64,000 nt of DNA from Nostoc sp. UHCC 0702 (GCA_017164015.1 CP071065.1:7965501-8029500), one strand, 5' to 3'. Shown: positions 8,965-17,975, numbered from the stretch's first letter. Program-made: numbers and translations. Notes: generated by a model not told the origin, from the letters alone.

Positions 8965-9183
8965 ATGAACAACTTTAAAATTTCTGATTTCCAATCAACG
9001 TCAAACGAATTGTGTGAAGCTCTAGATGATGAACAACTTGACAATATCATAGGGGGTACAACCTCTGATGTAGTAGGAGAAGTCGAAAATACATATGACA
9101 ATATTGGACTCTTTTTCGTGGCGTTAGGCGTGACATCAAGAGAACTAAGAGAGGGCTTAGGGAGAATAGTATTCGGTTCTTAG
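8965..9183 (+). CDS. Small peptide with double-glycine leader (putative RiPP/bacteriocin precursor)
   Basis: This 72-residue protein looks like a secreted peptide precursor. Residues 1-31 form an acidic, amphipathic leader ending in the double-glycine motif (ELCEALDDEQLDNIIGG, Gly30-Gly31), the usual cleavage site for C39-peptidase ABC exporters. The predicted 41-residue core starts TTSDVVGE, contains a hydrophobic stretch (IGLFFVALGV) and ends RIVFGS. The core has no cysteine, so lanthionine or disulfide chemistry is unlikely; Thr and Ser are present. AGAGG ends 4 nt before the ATG, a reasonable ribosome site. No exporter or modification enzyme is adjacent, so it is an orphan in this window. 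It could also be a Nif11-unrelated regulatory peptide. Confidence is good that it is a real gene, moderate for the role. Confidence 0.65.
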   Translation: MNNFKISDFQSTSNELCEALDDEQLDNIIGGTTSDVVGEVENTYDNIGLFFVALGVTSRELREGLGRIVFGS

Positions 9184-9568
9184 TCGCGGGAATGTACAAA
9201 CCTATTCATACACTCTTTGAACTGTTATAGAAATCCACAGTTATTCTCATTAATCTAAGATTAATGAGTGTTTAGTCTTTCAAAAAAGACGGTTATTGAA
9301 GCGATTTCTAAATAACTTGTGATAAATGTAACACTCAAGTTTGTGCTACATTTATCATGTATAAACTATTCAATACTTCATTGTAAGCAATATTTAAAAA
9401 GTCTTATTAATATCCTGTACTGCTTGATGGATTTAGGTTGTATTTCGCCTAAAAAATGGAATTAAAAATAAGATACTTTTCTGTAAGTGCCTTATCTCGA
9501 TCTGCCATCAATAATAAATTTAATATTAATTATTTTTTTGGTATCTCTAAAGTAAACGGAAATCTGGA
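9184..9568. other. AT-rich spacer with two strong hairpins downstream of the peptide gene
   Basis: No coding sequence is seen. CTCATTAATCT at 9246-9256 and AGATTAATGAG at 9258-9268 form a perfect 11-bp palindrome with a 1-bp centre. TGATAAATGTA at 9320-9330 pairs with TACATTTATCA at 9347-9357 to form an 11-bp stem with a 16-nt loop. Either could terminate or stabilise the peptide transcript, though neither has a long T tract directly after it. Confidence 0.5.
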
Positions 9569-9631
9569 ATGGAAAATCGCAAAGTTTTTCTAGTACTGTT
9601 TTTGAGTGTATTTATAGATTTGATTGGTTAA
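9569..9631 (+). pseudogene. Truncated N-terminus of an MFS-type transporter gene
   Basis: ATG at 9569 opens a 20-codon frame, MENRKVFLVLFLSVFIDLIG, followed by TAA. This matches the first transmembrane segment of TetA-like major facilitator transporters (…FLDLIGFGIVIP…), with the frame ending exactly where the conserved motif would continue. Nothing after it (9632-9720) resembles the rest of such a gene, so it is probably a severed 5' fragment. A coincidental short frame cannot be excluded. Confidence 0.4.
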
Positions 9632-9720
9632 GGTAACTGCTACTGCTGATGCTCACGAATCTGCGCTTTGACAATAGGTTTTTTGTGATCAGGGGTCTCT
9701 AAATAGTATTTGCTATCAAA

Positions 9721-10632
9721 ATGTTTAATAATTTAAATTCCCAATTGAGTAGTACGCTGCTTTCCTTCGCACCCTTAGCAGCTTTGGCTAGGGGACTTGC
9801 CCGAAAACGGATCATCAAGCGGGCAAGATCTTTAGGGGTAGATTGGCATGGGCAAGTACAAAAGCTACCTTTGAGCAAATGGAAAGAAAATTTTACGCAA
9901 ATACGCAATCCGGATATAAACTATCCTTCCTATTACACCAAATCTTTCCACAGTTATGAAAGGGGCAATCTCTGTTGGGAGTCTGCTATCGAGCAAGAAA
10001 TTGCAACTCAAATGTTGTCCTATCAAACTTTTTCAGAGGCTCCTGGAGTTAAGGGGGATACCAAATTACGACAAAACTACCATGATTTTCTCAAGGCACA
10101 AATTACCAAAGCACCAAGGGATATTTTAGACCTGGGTTGTGGTGTTGGCTTGAGTACATTTGCTATTCAGGAAGCGTACCCTAATGCTAAGGTGATAGGA
10201 TTAGATATGTCTCCTTATTTTTTGAGTGTTGCACATCATAACCCTTTTAGACGCAATTTTCGTCAAATTAATTGGATTCATGGAGATGCCGAATCTACGG
10301 GTTTGCCGGATACCTCTTTCGATCTGATTTCAGCCTTTTTTATGCTTCACGAATTGCCCCGCGAAGTAACCATGAAGATTTTGCGTGAGGCTTATCGTTT
10401 GCTGCGCCCCAATGGTCATTTCGCATTTATGGATATCAATCCCAAGGCTAAGTTTTTTAGTAAAATGTCGCTCGATCTCTGGCTCTTGTTCAAGAGTGGT
10501 GAGCCTTGGCTGGATGAGTATTTGACTCTTGACGTGGAACAAACAATGGTGGGAGCTGGTTTTACAGCACCTAAGGTAGCTTGGATCAGTCCCCGCCATT
10601 TGAGTGTGCTTGCTCAACGATTAGAATTCTAA
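9721..10632 (+). CDS. Class I SAM-dependent methyltransferase
   Basis: This is a 303-residue methyltransferase of the UbiE/Methyltransf_11 type. About 110 N-terminal residues of unassigned sequence precede the catalytic domain. Motif I is ILDLGCGVGLSTFAIQ (near residue 138), motif II is AKVIGLDMSP, and later GDAESTGLPDTSFDLISAFF and the LRPNGHFAFMDINP strand complete the Rossmann fold. The substrate is unknown; small lipids or quinones are typical for the family. The gene is alone on its strand and convergent with the PBP2 gene, which ends 28 bp away. The position 540 bp downstream of the small peptide gene might suggest peptide modification, but the spacer and the transporter remnant between them argue against an operon. 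Confidence 0.88.
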   Translation: MFNNLNSQLSSTLLSFAPLAALARGLARKRIIKRARSLGVDWHGQVQKLPLSKWKENFTQIRNPDINYPSYYTKSFHSYERGNLCWESAIEQEIATQMLSYQTFSEAPGVKGDTKLRQNYHDFLKAQITKAPRDILDLGCGVGLSTFAIQEAYPNAKVIGLDMSPYFLSVAHHNPFRRNFRQINWIHGDAESTGLPDTSFDLISAFFMLHELPREVTMKILREAYRLLRPNGHFAFMDINPKAKFFSKMSLDLWLLFKSGEPWLDEYLTLDVEQTMVGAGFTAPKVAWISPRHLSVLAQRLEF

Positions 10633-10660
10633 GAGATGGATAAAGTCGAGCTAAGGCTAA

Positions 10661-12475
10661 TTATTCAGTTTTTGGTTTTTCATACTTGTTGGGAGACTGA
10701 CGTTGGAAATAATCTTCCATGATTTTTAAAATCATTGGTGCGGCAATACTACCACCACCACCACCGGAATGTTCCGCAAATGCGACGATTACGAATTCAG
10801 GTTTATCGGCGGGAGCATAAGCACCAAACCAAGCGTGATTTTGTTTGACTCGGCCCTTCCATGCTTCAGCGGTGCCACTCTTACCAGCGACGGTCGGAAT
10901 TGTTGGCTGATTCAAAGCCTTACCTGTACCTTCAGACACTACTTTCCGCAATCCGTCGCGGAGAATTTTGACGGTTGTCGGTTTCATATTTAAGGATTCT
11001 CGCCAACTTTTTGCTTGTTCATTGTCTTTAAGCAAATGTGGTTGGACTCGATAACCACCATTTGCTGGCACAGCAAACATGACTGCGACTTGTAAAGGTG
11101 TGGTTTGTAAAGCACCTTGACCAATTGACATATTTATGCTGTCGCCAACAGTCCAGGGCATTTTCCAAACTTTCTGCTTCCATGTCTCATCTGGCACTAA
11201 ACCTTTTGCTTCTTCATTGGCGAACTCAAAGCCGGTTTTCTTGCCAAATCCATACTTGCGAGTCCATTCAATTAAAGTTGGGCCACCCACTCCTCTACCA
11301 ATTTGATAGAAGAAAGTATCACTACTCCATTGCAATGCTCCGACAAAACCCAACGGGCCGAATCCCGCATGATTCCACTCACCAAATCGGGTGCCGCCAA
11401 TGGTTAGAGAACCATAGGTTTGTAGTATTGTGCTGGGAGAAAATTTGCCTGATTCTAGTCCAGCAGTCGCAGTGACGATTTTAAAGGTACTGGCGGGTGG
11501 AAAAGCACTCAGGGCACGATTAACCAAGGGATGGTCTGCACCTTGTACAATTTCCCAATCTTTTTGCGAGAGTTTTTGCTTAGAGAAGATATTGGGATCA
11601 AAGGTGGGGTGAGATACCATTGCTAAGACAGCACCGTTTTTTGGGTCGATCGCAACGATCGCCCCATCGCGATCGCCTAAAGCTTTAGCCGCTGCCTTTT
11701 GTATATCTAAATCTATAGTTAAGTGTAAATCTTTACCCGCTTTTGCCTGTTTTTCTCCCAAAACTCTCAGTGGTCGTCCAGCGCCATCTACTTCTACCTG
11801 CTGACCTCCCCATTCGCCCCTTAGTATTTTTTCATAAGCCTTTTCAGCCCCCATCTGACCAATTACATCCCCCAGTTGGTAGCCTTCGTCCTTCCTTTGT
11901 TTTAACTGTTTTGGGGTCAATTCCCGCGTATAACCTAGTACATGAGCCAATTCTTTCCCATGAGGATAGTAACGAACAGCATCCGTATGTATTTCGACAT
12001 TTTGCAGTTCGTTTTCATACTCCTTCAAAGCGGTGATTTGTGCTTCATTGAGGTCACGAGCAATGCGGATCAGTGAAGAAGAATTAGCGCCAGCATCTTC
12101 TAGTTTCTTTTCTATCTCTTCTTGAGGAATACCCAGAATTTTTTCCAAACGGGGAGCCACAATTGACCAAGATCGCTTGGTGTGTGCCATCGGCCATAGA
12201 TATACAGAACGAGAATAACGCGTACTGGCTAAAAGTTTGCCTTTACGGTCAAAAATATTACCACGCTCCGGTTGTTTAGGAATGATCCGAATTCGGTTTG
12301 CTTCTGCTCTTTGTCTAAGTTTCGACCCTTCAACAATTTGTAAGTATGCTAAACGAAAAGCGATACCAGCAGTCATTGATAGGGTAAATATAATTAAAAA
12401 TACAGACTGAAAACTCCGTCCTACTGTCCGAGTATCTTTTTTGACGCTAATTGGAGGTGGTTGCAATAAAGCCAT
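10661..12475 (-). CDS. mrdA: Penicillin-binding protein 2 (peptidoglycan transpeptidase), copy A
   Basis: This class B PBP cross-links peptidoglycan, most likely during cell elongation with a SEDS partner. A single N-terminal membrane helix (near residues 22-45) anchors it. The dimerisation/pedestal region follows (QPERGNIFDRKGKLLAS). The transpeptidase domain has the active-site SxxK as STFK in PPASTFKIV, a later serine motif in SSDTFFYQIGRG, and the KSGTAE box. The length of 604 residues is normal. It lies 302 bp downstream of a close paralogue in the same orientation, and the pair is a tandem duplication. C-terminal residues 560-604 are Gly-rich (GGGGGS) where the paralogue differs. The symbol follows the usual annotation; a division-specific role for one copy is possible. 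Confidence 0.93.
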   Translation of the reverse strand: MALLQPPPISVKKDTRTVGRSFQSVFLIIFTLSMTAGIAFRLAYLQIVEGSKLRQRAEANRIRIIPKQPERGNIFDRKGKLLASTRYSRSVYLWPMAHTKRSWSIVAPRLEKILGIPQEEIEKKLEDAGANSSSLIRIARDLNEAQITALKEYENELQNVEIHTDAVRYYPHGKELAHVLGYTRELTPKQLKQRKDEGYQLGDVIGQMGAEKAYEKILRGEWGGQQVEVDGAGRPLRVLGEKQAKAGKDLHLTIDLDIQKAAAKALGDRDGAIVAIDPKNGAVLAMVSHPTFDPNIFSKQKLSQKDWEIVQGADHPLVNRALSAFPPASTFKIVTATAGLESGKFSPSTILQTYGSLTIGGTRFGEWNHAGFGPLGFVGALQWSSDTFFYQIGRGVGGPTLIEWTRKYGFGKKTGFEFANEEAKGLVPDETWKQKVWKMPWTVGDSINMSIGQGALQTTPLQVAVMFAVPANGGYRVQPHLLKDNEQAKSWRESLNMKPTTVKILRDGLRKVVSEGTGKALNQPTIPTVAGKSGTAEAWKGRVKQNHAWFGAYAPADKPEFVIVAFAEHSGGGGGSIAAPMILKIMEDYFQRQSPNKYEKPKTE

Positions 12476-12777
12476 AAGACAAAGAGTGTTCTTAAATCAG
12501 TGTTATCTGTATACAATGCCCCTATACTTACTCCAGGTCTTTAGCTAAAAAGCAGTTGGGAGAAGTATCAATTATAAAGGATGAACTTTCAGCCTTTACA
12601 GTTCTTATTTTATTTAGAAACGCCCACATAATAAGCAGCAACTTCCACTTTGGAGGAGCAGGGGAGTGGGGGAGCAGGGGAGATGAGGGAGATGAGGGAG
12701 ATGAGGAGATGGGGAGAATAAGCAATGACAACTGACAACTGACCACTGACCAATTCCTAATTCCCAATTAAAATTCT
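12476..12777. repeat. Spacer between the two PBP2 genes, filled with octamer and heptamer arrays
   Basis: About 12655-12725 is a GGGGAGCA/GGGAGATGA array and about 12726-12760 is a GACAACT-type heptamer array. The predicted 79-residue frame here (12528-12767) is only a translation of these arrays and is rejected. The remaining bases are AT-rich and may hold the promoter for PBP2 copy A. Confidence 0.75.
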
Positions 12778-14631
12778 TTAGTCTCCAGTGTTAGATGCTG
12801 AACTATGAACTTTGGTTGGTGAATCTTTTGAGTGAGATTGTACATACTTGCCTGGATACTTATGAGAAAAATAAGCTTCTAGCACTTGTAAGACCATCGG
12901 TCCACAAACTGTCCCACCATGATCCCCAGAGTTTTCACCAAAAGCCACAACAGCAATTTCTGGCTGATTACTGGGGGCATAAGCACCAAACCAAGTATGA
13001 TTCGGGCGGCCAACACCGGCTTCAGCAGTACCGCTTTTTCCTGATGCTGCGGCAATTGATGGCACATTCAAACGCTTACCTGTACCTTCAGTCACTACTT
13101 TACGCAGCCCCTCGCGGAGAATGCTGATAGTTATTGGCTTCATATTTAAGGATTCTCGCCAGCTTTTTGCTTGTTCATGGTCTTTGAGTAAATGTGGTTT
13201 CACTCGATAGCCTCCATTAGCAGGGACAGAAAACATAATAGCTGCTTGTAGGGGTGTCACTTGCAGAGCGCCTTGACCAATTGACATATTAATTGTGTCG
13301 CCTATCGTCCAAGGCATCTTCATCACTTTTTGCTTCCAAGTTTCATCTGGAACTAAGCCTTTTGATTCTTCATTGGCAAACTCAATGCCGGTTTTTTGAC
13401 CAAATCCGTATTTGCGACTCCATTGGATTAAAGTTGGGCCACCGACTTTTCTACCAACTTGATAAAAGAATGTATCACTACTCATAGCCATTGCTCTAGG
13501 AAATCCCAATGGGCCGAATCCAGCATGATTCCATTCACCAAAAGTTACCCCACCAATGGTCAGGGAACCGTAAGTTTGTAATACTGTATTAGGAGAAAAT
13601 TCACCTGATTCTAAACCCGCAGTTGTGGTGATAATTTTGTAAGTGCTGGCGGGTGGAAAAGCACTCAAGGCACGATTAACTAAAGGATGTTTTTTACCTT
13701 GTACACTTTGCCAATCTTGTTCTGAGAGTTTTTGCTTAGAGAAAATATTGGGATCAAAGGTGGGATAAGACACCATTGCTAAGACAGCACCATTATTGGG
13801 ATCAATTGCCACGATCGCACCTTGGTAATTTCCCAAAGCTTTTACCGCTGCCTTTTGTACATCTAAATCGATTGTCAAGTGTAAATCTTTACCAGACCTT
13901 GCCTCTTTCTCTCCCAAAACCCGCATTGGTCGCCCTCTACCATCTACTTCCACCTGCTGCCCACCCCATTCACCCCGCAGGGTATTCTCATAAGCCTTTT
14001 CGATCCCCATCTGACCAATCACGTCGCCCAGTCGGTAGCCTTGCTGTTTCTTGTCTTTTAACTGTGCTGGGGTCAGTTCTCGTGTATAGCCCAGCACATG
14101 GGCTAATTCTTCACCTTGGGGATAGTAGCGAACCGCTTCTGTATTGATTTCTACCTCTAGCAGTTCATTTTCATACTCTTTCAATACCGTAATTTCTGCT
14201 TCGTTCAAGTCGCGAGCAATGCGGATGAGTGAAGAAGAGTTGGGGCCTGCTTCAATTAGTTTCTTTTCCATCTCTTCTTGGGAGACGTGAAGAATTTGCT
14301 GTAAACGTGGTGCCGTTACTGACCAAGAAGGCTTAGTATGTGCCATTGGCCATAAGTATACAGAGTGAGGGTAGCGTGTACTGGCTAAAAGTTTGCCATT
14401 GCGGTCAAAAATATTACCACGTTCTGGTTGTTTGGCGATCGTCCGGACTCGGTTTGCCTCTGCTCGTTGCCGGAGTTTTGGCCCTTCAGCAATTTGTAAA
14501 TATGCCAGACGAGCCTGAATACCAGCACACATCAATAGGGTAAATGTAATTAAAAATATTGACTGGAAACCACGCCCGACTGTTCGTATATCTTTTTTGC
14601 TACTCGGTAGAGATGATGGAAATAAAGACAT
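12778..14631 (-). CDS. mrdA: Penicillin-binding protein 2 (peptidoglycan transpeptidase), copy B
   Basis: This is a 617-residue paralogue of the downstream copy with the same layout: N-terminal helix, pedestal motif QPERGNIFDRNGKLLAS, active-site STYK in PPASTYKII, second motif SSDTFFYQVGRK and KSGTAEAG box. The two proteins are alike along their whole length, and many blocks are identical (for example VLGYTRELTP, DLHLTIDLD and FGEWNHAGFGPLGF). Copy B carries an extra Ser/His-rich tail (SHSKDSPTKVHSSASNTGD) after the transpeptidase domain. Both active sites look intact, so neither is an obvious pseudogene. Order and spacing suggest duplication of a whole gene with later insertion of tandem arrays between the copies. 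Confidence 0.93.
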   Translation of the reverse strand: MSLFPSSLPSSKKDIRTVGRGFQSIFLITFTLLMCAGIQARLAYLQIAEGPKLRQRAEANRVRTIAKQPERGNIFDRNGKLLASTRYPHSVYLWPMAHTKPSWSVTAPRLQQILHVSQEEMEKKLIEAGPNSSSLIRIARDLNEAEITVLKEYENELLEVEINTEAVRYYPQGEELAHVLGYTRELTPAQLKDKKQQGYRLGDVIGQMGIEKAYENTLRGEWGGQQVEVDGRGRPMRVLGEKEARSGKDLHLTIDLDVQKAAVKALGNYQGAIVAIDPNNGAVLAMVSYPTFDPNIFSKQKLSEQDWQSVQGKKHPLVNRALSAFPPASTYKIITTTAGLESGEFSPNTVLQTYGSLTIGGVTFGEWNHAGFGPLGFPRAMAMSSDTFFYQVGRKVGGPTLIQWSRKYGFGQKTGIEFANEESKGLVPDETWKQKVMKMPWTIGDTINMSIGQGALQVTPLQAAIMFSVPANGGYRVKPHLLKDHEQAKSWRESLNMKPITISILREGLRKVVTEGTGKRLNVPSIAAASGKSGTAEAGVGRPNHTWFGAYAPSNQPEIAVVAFGENSGDHGGTVCGPMVLQVLEAYFSHKYPGKYVQSHSKDSPTKVHSSASNTGD

Positions 14632-14925
14632 CGGAGAAATCTCAAGATTAGTATGATTTGTATATGTTTCCCCTAAACTTCTACTGGCTATTCATGGTGT
14701 AACAATCCAGAATGTATATTCCCAATCAAGAGTTTTTGGTGGATACAATAAATCAGGATGTTCACTGAACGATGAAAAGTGAAAGGGTGTAAGGTCTTGC
14801 ACCCATACTGTAAAGTTAAGATTCCACGGATAAAGCTGTGCCGCTTAACTTGCACTGAAGGATAAGCATTTCATCTTTCATCCTTGATAGTTCATACTTA
14901 AATTTACGGCATTCTACTGAGGATT

Positions 14926-16053
14926 ATGGCTCAAACTGTCATGCAGAATCAGAGGGGGATAACGGCTTTTCAGCCACTTGATGTTGAACTGCGTAACGTG
15001 TTCAAGTTTTTCAACGATGAACCAGCGATACACGGAATAGACTTGGATGTTAGGCAGGGGGAATTCTTTAGTATTCTTGGCCCCTCTGGTTGCGGCAAGA
15101 CAACAACACTACGCTTAATCGCTGGGTTTGAAACAGTCGATGCTGGCAAGCTGTTGATTCAAGGTCAACCTATGAATAATGTGCCGCCTTACCGCCGACC
15201 CGTCAATACTGTATTTCAGAGTTATGCTTTGTTTAACCATCTGAATGTGTGGGATAACATTGCTTTCGGCTTGCGTCTGCAAAAAATACACAAATCAGCA
15301 CTTGAGGACAGAGTTAAAGATGCTCTCAAGCTGGTAAAAATGGAAAGTTTGCGATCGCGTTTTCCCCATCAATTATCTGGTGGACAACAGCAGCGAGTCG
15401 CTTTGGCTAGGGCTTTAGTTAACCGTCCTGCTGTTTTATTACTCGATGAACCGTTGGGGGCGTTAGATTTAAAACTGCGTAAGGAAATGCAGGTCGAGTT
15501 ATCAAATTTACACAGAGATTTGGGACTTACTTTTGTCATGGTGACACATGACCAAGAAGAAGCGTTATGCTTGAGCGATCGCATTGCTGTGATGAATCAA
15601 GGCAAAATTGAGCAAATCGGCACTCCCAGCGAAATTTATGAACGTCCCCTAACATCTTTTGTCGCTGATTTTATTGGTGATACTAATTTATTCAGCGGTG
15701 AAATTGCGGTGGTAGAATCCTCTTGCGTGCAAATTGTCACGAAAACAGGACTCACAATTGTAGTAACTCGCACTGAAGATACACCAACTGAGTTAGCACA
15801 AACAGTAGTAGTAAGTGTGCGTCCAGAAAAAATTCAACTCTCACTTTATCAGCCGACTGTGTTGAATAATTGCTTTGAAGGACGGTTGGTTAATGTGATG
15901 TATTTAGGGACTCATGTGAATTATGTTGTGGAATTAAAAAACGGTATCAACATCAGTGTTTTGCAGCCTAACACTTTTGGCAATTTGCCAGACCGCGACA
16001 CACCAATTTATGCCTCATGGGCAGAAAGTGATTGTTTAGCTATTGGTCAATAG
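14926..16053 (+). CDS. potA: Spermidine/putrescine ABC transporter, ATP-binding protein
   Basis: This 375-residue ATPase energises polyamine import at the inner face of the cytoplasmic membrane. Walker A is GPSGCGKTT (near residue 53), the ABC signature is LSGGQQQR, Walker B is VLLLDEPLGALD and the switch is VTHDQ. A C-terminal TOBE-like region (from about residue 265, SVRPEKIQLS) is typical of PotA/MalK-type ATPases. The ATG start is preceded by GAGGATT. The gene is followed by an S23-like gene, then potD and potB in the same direction, so the transporter locus is interrupted. The last codons and stop merge into a TGGTCAA heptamer array, which may have shaped the C-terminus. Confidence 0.94.
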   Translation: MAQTVMQNQRGITAFQPLDVELRNVFKFFNDEPAIHGIDLDVRQGEFFSILGPSGCGKTTTLRLIAGFETVDAGKLLIQGQPMNNVPPYRRPVNTVFQSYALFNHLNVWDNIAFGLRLQKIHKSALEDRVKDALKLVKMESLRSRFPHQLSGGQQQRVALARALVNRPAVLLLDEPLGALDLKLRKEMQVELSNLHRDLGLTFVMVTHDQEEALCLSDRIAVMNQGKIEQIGTPSEIYERPLTSFVADFIGDTNLFSGEIAVVESSCVQIVTKTGLTIVVTRTEDTPTELAQTVVVSVRPEKIQLSLYQPTVLNNCFEGRLVNVMYLGTHVNYVVELKNGINISVLQPNTFGNLPDRDTPIYASWAESDCLAIGQ

Positions 16054-16092
16054 ATAATAGTCAATGGTCAATAGTCAATGGTCAATAGTTAA
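16044..16092. repeat. TGGTCAA heptamer array, left of the S23-like gene
   Basis: Alternating TGGTCAA and TAGTCAA heptamers overlap the stop codon of potA and reach to within 20 bp of the next start codon. The orientation is opposite to that of the longer array on the other side of the S23-like gene, so the gene is bracketed by inverted arrays. Confidence 0.85.
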
Positions 16093-16109
16093 GGATAAAT
16101 CATTAATAG

Positions 16110-16484
16110 ATGTCTAGTCAGTATTTTCAGGAATTACGGGTTTATAAATTAGCAGAAAAACTAGCTGATGAAATTTGGCAGATAGTTGAAAAATGGGATA
16201 TGTTTGCCAAAAATACAATGGGTACACAGATGGTGCGTTCAGCAGATAGTATTGGGGCAAATATAGCAGAAGGTGTTGGCAGAGGCAGTTATCAAGACAA
16301 TAAGCGATTTGTCAGAATCGCAAGAGGTTCTTTAAACGAAACTCAACATTGGTTAAGACGTGCTTATACTCGTAATCTTTTAACTTTTGAACAGATCGAT
16401 AAACTCAAACTAATGATTAATGACTTAGCACCCCAATTAAACGCATATCTAAAATCAATCGGCAACCACCCAGAAGCTAAATGA
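16110..16484 (+). CDS. Four-helix bundle protein (S23/IVP family)
   Basis: This is a 124-residue protein of the S23 ribosomal / intervening-sequence protein family. It starts with the typical ELRVYKLAEKLADEIW helix and contains the conserved TMGTQMVRSADSIGANIAEG segment (near residues 35-54) and a later EQIDKLKLMINDLAPQLNAYLKSI helix. It is predicted to form a compact four-helix bundle; members were first found inside 23S rRNA insertions and elsewhere their role is unknown. Here it sits between potA and potD, unrelated genes of one transporter, and is flanked on both sides by inverted heptamer arrays, which suggests insertion as a unit. Confidence 0.9.
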   Translation: MSSQYFQELRVYKLAEKLADEIWQIVEKWDMFAKNTMGTQMVRSADSIGANIAEGVGRGSYQDNKRFVRIARGSLNETQHWLRRAYTRNLLTFEQIDKLKLMINDLAPQLNAYLKSIGNHPEAK

Positions 16485-16598
16485 CCATTGACCATTGACT
16501 ATTGACCATTGACCATTGACCATTGACCATTGACCATTGACCATTGACCATTGACCATTGACCATTGACCATTGACCATTGACCATTGACCATTGACA
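16485..16598. repeat. TTGACCA heptamer array forming the potD leader
   Basis: About 16 almost perfect head-to-tail TTGACCA heptamers run from the stop codon of the S23-like gene to 2 bp before the potD start codon. The whole spacer, including the expected ribosome-binding region, consists of the repeat. No Shine-Dalgarno-like sequence is present. This array type is a known feature of heterocystous cyanobacteria (STRR). Confidence 0.95.
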
Positions 16599-16599
16599 A

Positions 16600-17685
16600 A
16601 TGACTAACAGACGACAATTTTTACAAACAATTACAGCATTTTCTAGTTTGTCTTTAGCAGGTTGCGGCTGGAGACTTGCGGAAGTACGTGCAAATCCTAC
16701 TAACTCCGGTCAAAAAGACCAACTCTATATTTATACTTGGACGCAATATTCTGACCAAAAATTATTACAAACCTTTAGTACTCAGACTGACATAAAAGTA
16801 CTTATAGATGCCTATGATTCTAACGAAGTTATGCTAGCTAAACTATTAGCTGGAGGTGGGGGAAGTTATAGCCTCGTTTATCCTTCTGACTATATGGTGC
16901 AAAAGATGGTAGACAAAGGTTTGCTAAGAGAAATCAATCACAATCGCTTAATTGGTTTAAATAATTTATTTCCCCAGTTTCAAAATCCTAGTTATGACCC
17001 AAATAACCGTTACAGTATACCCTTTAATTGGGGAACGACAGGTTTAATTTACAATTCTGACATCCTCAAAGAACCACCAAGAGATTGGGACTATCTTTGG
17101 CAAAATCAAAAACGACTTCATAAGCGAATGACATTGTTAAATGATGTCCGTGAAGTGATGGGTGCTGTATTAAGGATGCTAGGCCACTCGTATAACTCAA
17201 AAGATGAAAATCAAGTTAAGCAAGCTTATGAAAAATTAACTGAACTTAAGCCAGCGATCGCAGCTTTTGACACTGACGCTTGGCAAAATCAAATTTTGGC
17301 AGGAGATTTACTAATAGCAATGTGCTACTCGGCAGATGCTATCCGAATTATTAAGGAAAACCCCAAACTAAAGTATATAATTCCTCGTAGTGGTTCTTCA
17401 TTATGGACAGACACCATTGTAATTCCTAAATCAGCCCCTAATTTGGATGGAGCTTATGCGTGGCTCAACTTTATTCTGCAACCACATATAGCAAGTATAA
17501 TTAGTCAAAGTATCAGCGTTTCTACACCCAATAGTGCAGGATTTGAACAATTACCAAATAAAATCCAAAATAATGTCAATTTGTTCCCTCCAAATCTCCT
17601 ATTAGAAAAATGTGAACGCATAACTCCTTTAGGAAAATTTGAAGAAGTTTACGATCGCTATTGGACTAAACTAACCAGTAGCTAA
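16600..17685 (+). CDS. potD: Spermidine/putrescine-type ABC transporter substrate-binding protein
   Basis: This periplasmic binding protein delivers polyamines or similar cations to the PotB-type permease. The N-terminus has a twin-arginine at residues 4-5 (MTNRRQFLQ), a hydrophobic segment and a lipobox-like LAGC with Cys22, so it is probably a Tat- or Sec-exported lipoprotein. The mature region begins LYIYTWTQYSDQKLLQTF, typical of PotD-like (SBP_bac_8) proteins, and FNWGTTGLIYNS is a characteristic later motif. The length of 361 is normal. The coding sequence begins 2 bp after a heptamer array. Exact substrate specificity cannot be told from sequence alone. Confidence 0.9.
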   Translation: MTNRRQFLQTITAFSSLSLAGCGWRLAEVRANPTNSGQKDQLYIYTWTQYSDQKLLQTFSTQTDIKVLIDAYDSNEVMLAKLLAGGGGSYSLVYPSDYMVQKMVDKGLLREINHNRLIGLNNLFPQFQNPSYDPNNRYSIPFNWGTTGLIYNSDILKEPPRDWDYLWQNQKRLHKRMTLLNDVREVMGAVLRMLGHSYNSKDENQVKQAYEKLTELKPAIAAFDTDAWQNQILAGDLLIAMCYSADAIRIIKENPKLKYIIPRSGSSLWTDTIVIPKSAPNLDGAYAWLNFILQPHIASIISQSISVSTPNSAGFEQLPNKIQNNVNLFPPNLLLEKCERITPLGKFEEVYDRYWTKLTSS

Positions 17686-17975
17686 AATAGTTATGAGTTA
17701 GAAGTTAGGAGTTATGAATTAAGTTAAGAAGAGTTAAGCTAATGCGCCTACAAGTTGCACTTTGCACGATTGAGTTGGCAGTCAACGGTCAACAGTCAAC
17801 AGTCGCGCGTAGATTTGGACTCTGGACTTTTGACTCTGGACAGCCTTCACAAATAATTGTGCAATTTAAATGCATAACAGGTTAATAAATAGAAAATTAT
17901 ATGTTTTACTCAATCCTAACTCCTCAGCCTAACTCTTAACTCACAAATTTTCACTACTAACTCTTATTTACTCTT

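Noticed and set aside
9721..10632. Methyltransferase as a maturation enzyme for the double-glycine peptide
   Set aside because: A 540-bp gap with two hairpins and a transporter fragment separates them, and the methyltransferase belongs to a common general type.
12528..12767. 79-residue protein between the PBP2 genes
   Set aside because: It is mostly the translation of octamer and heptamer arrays.
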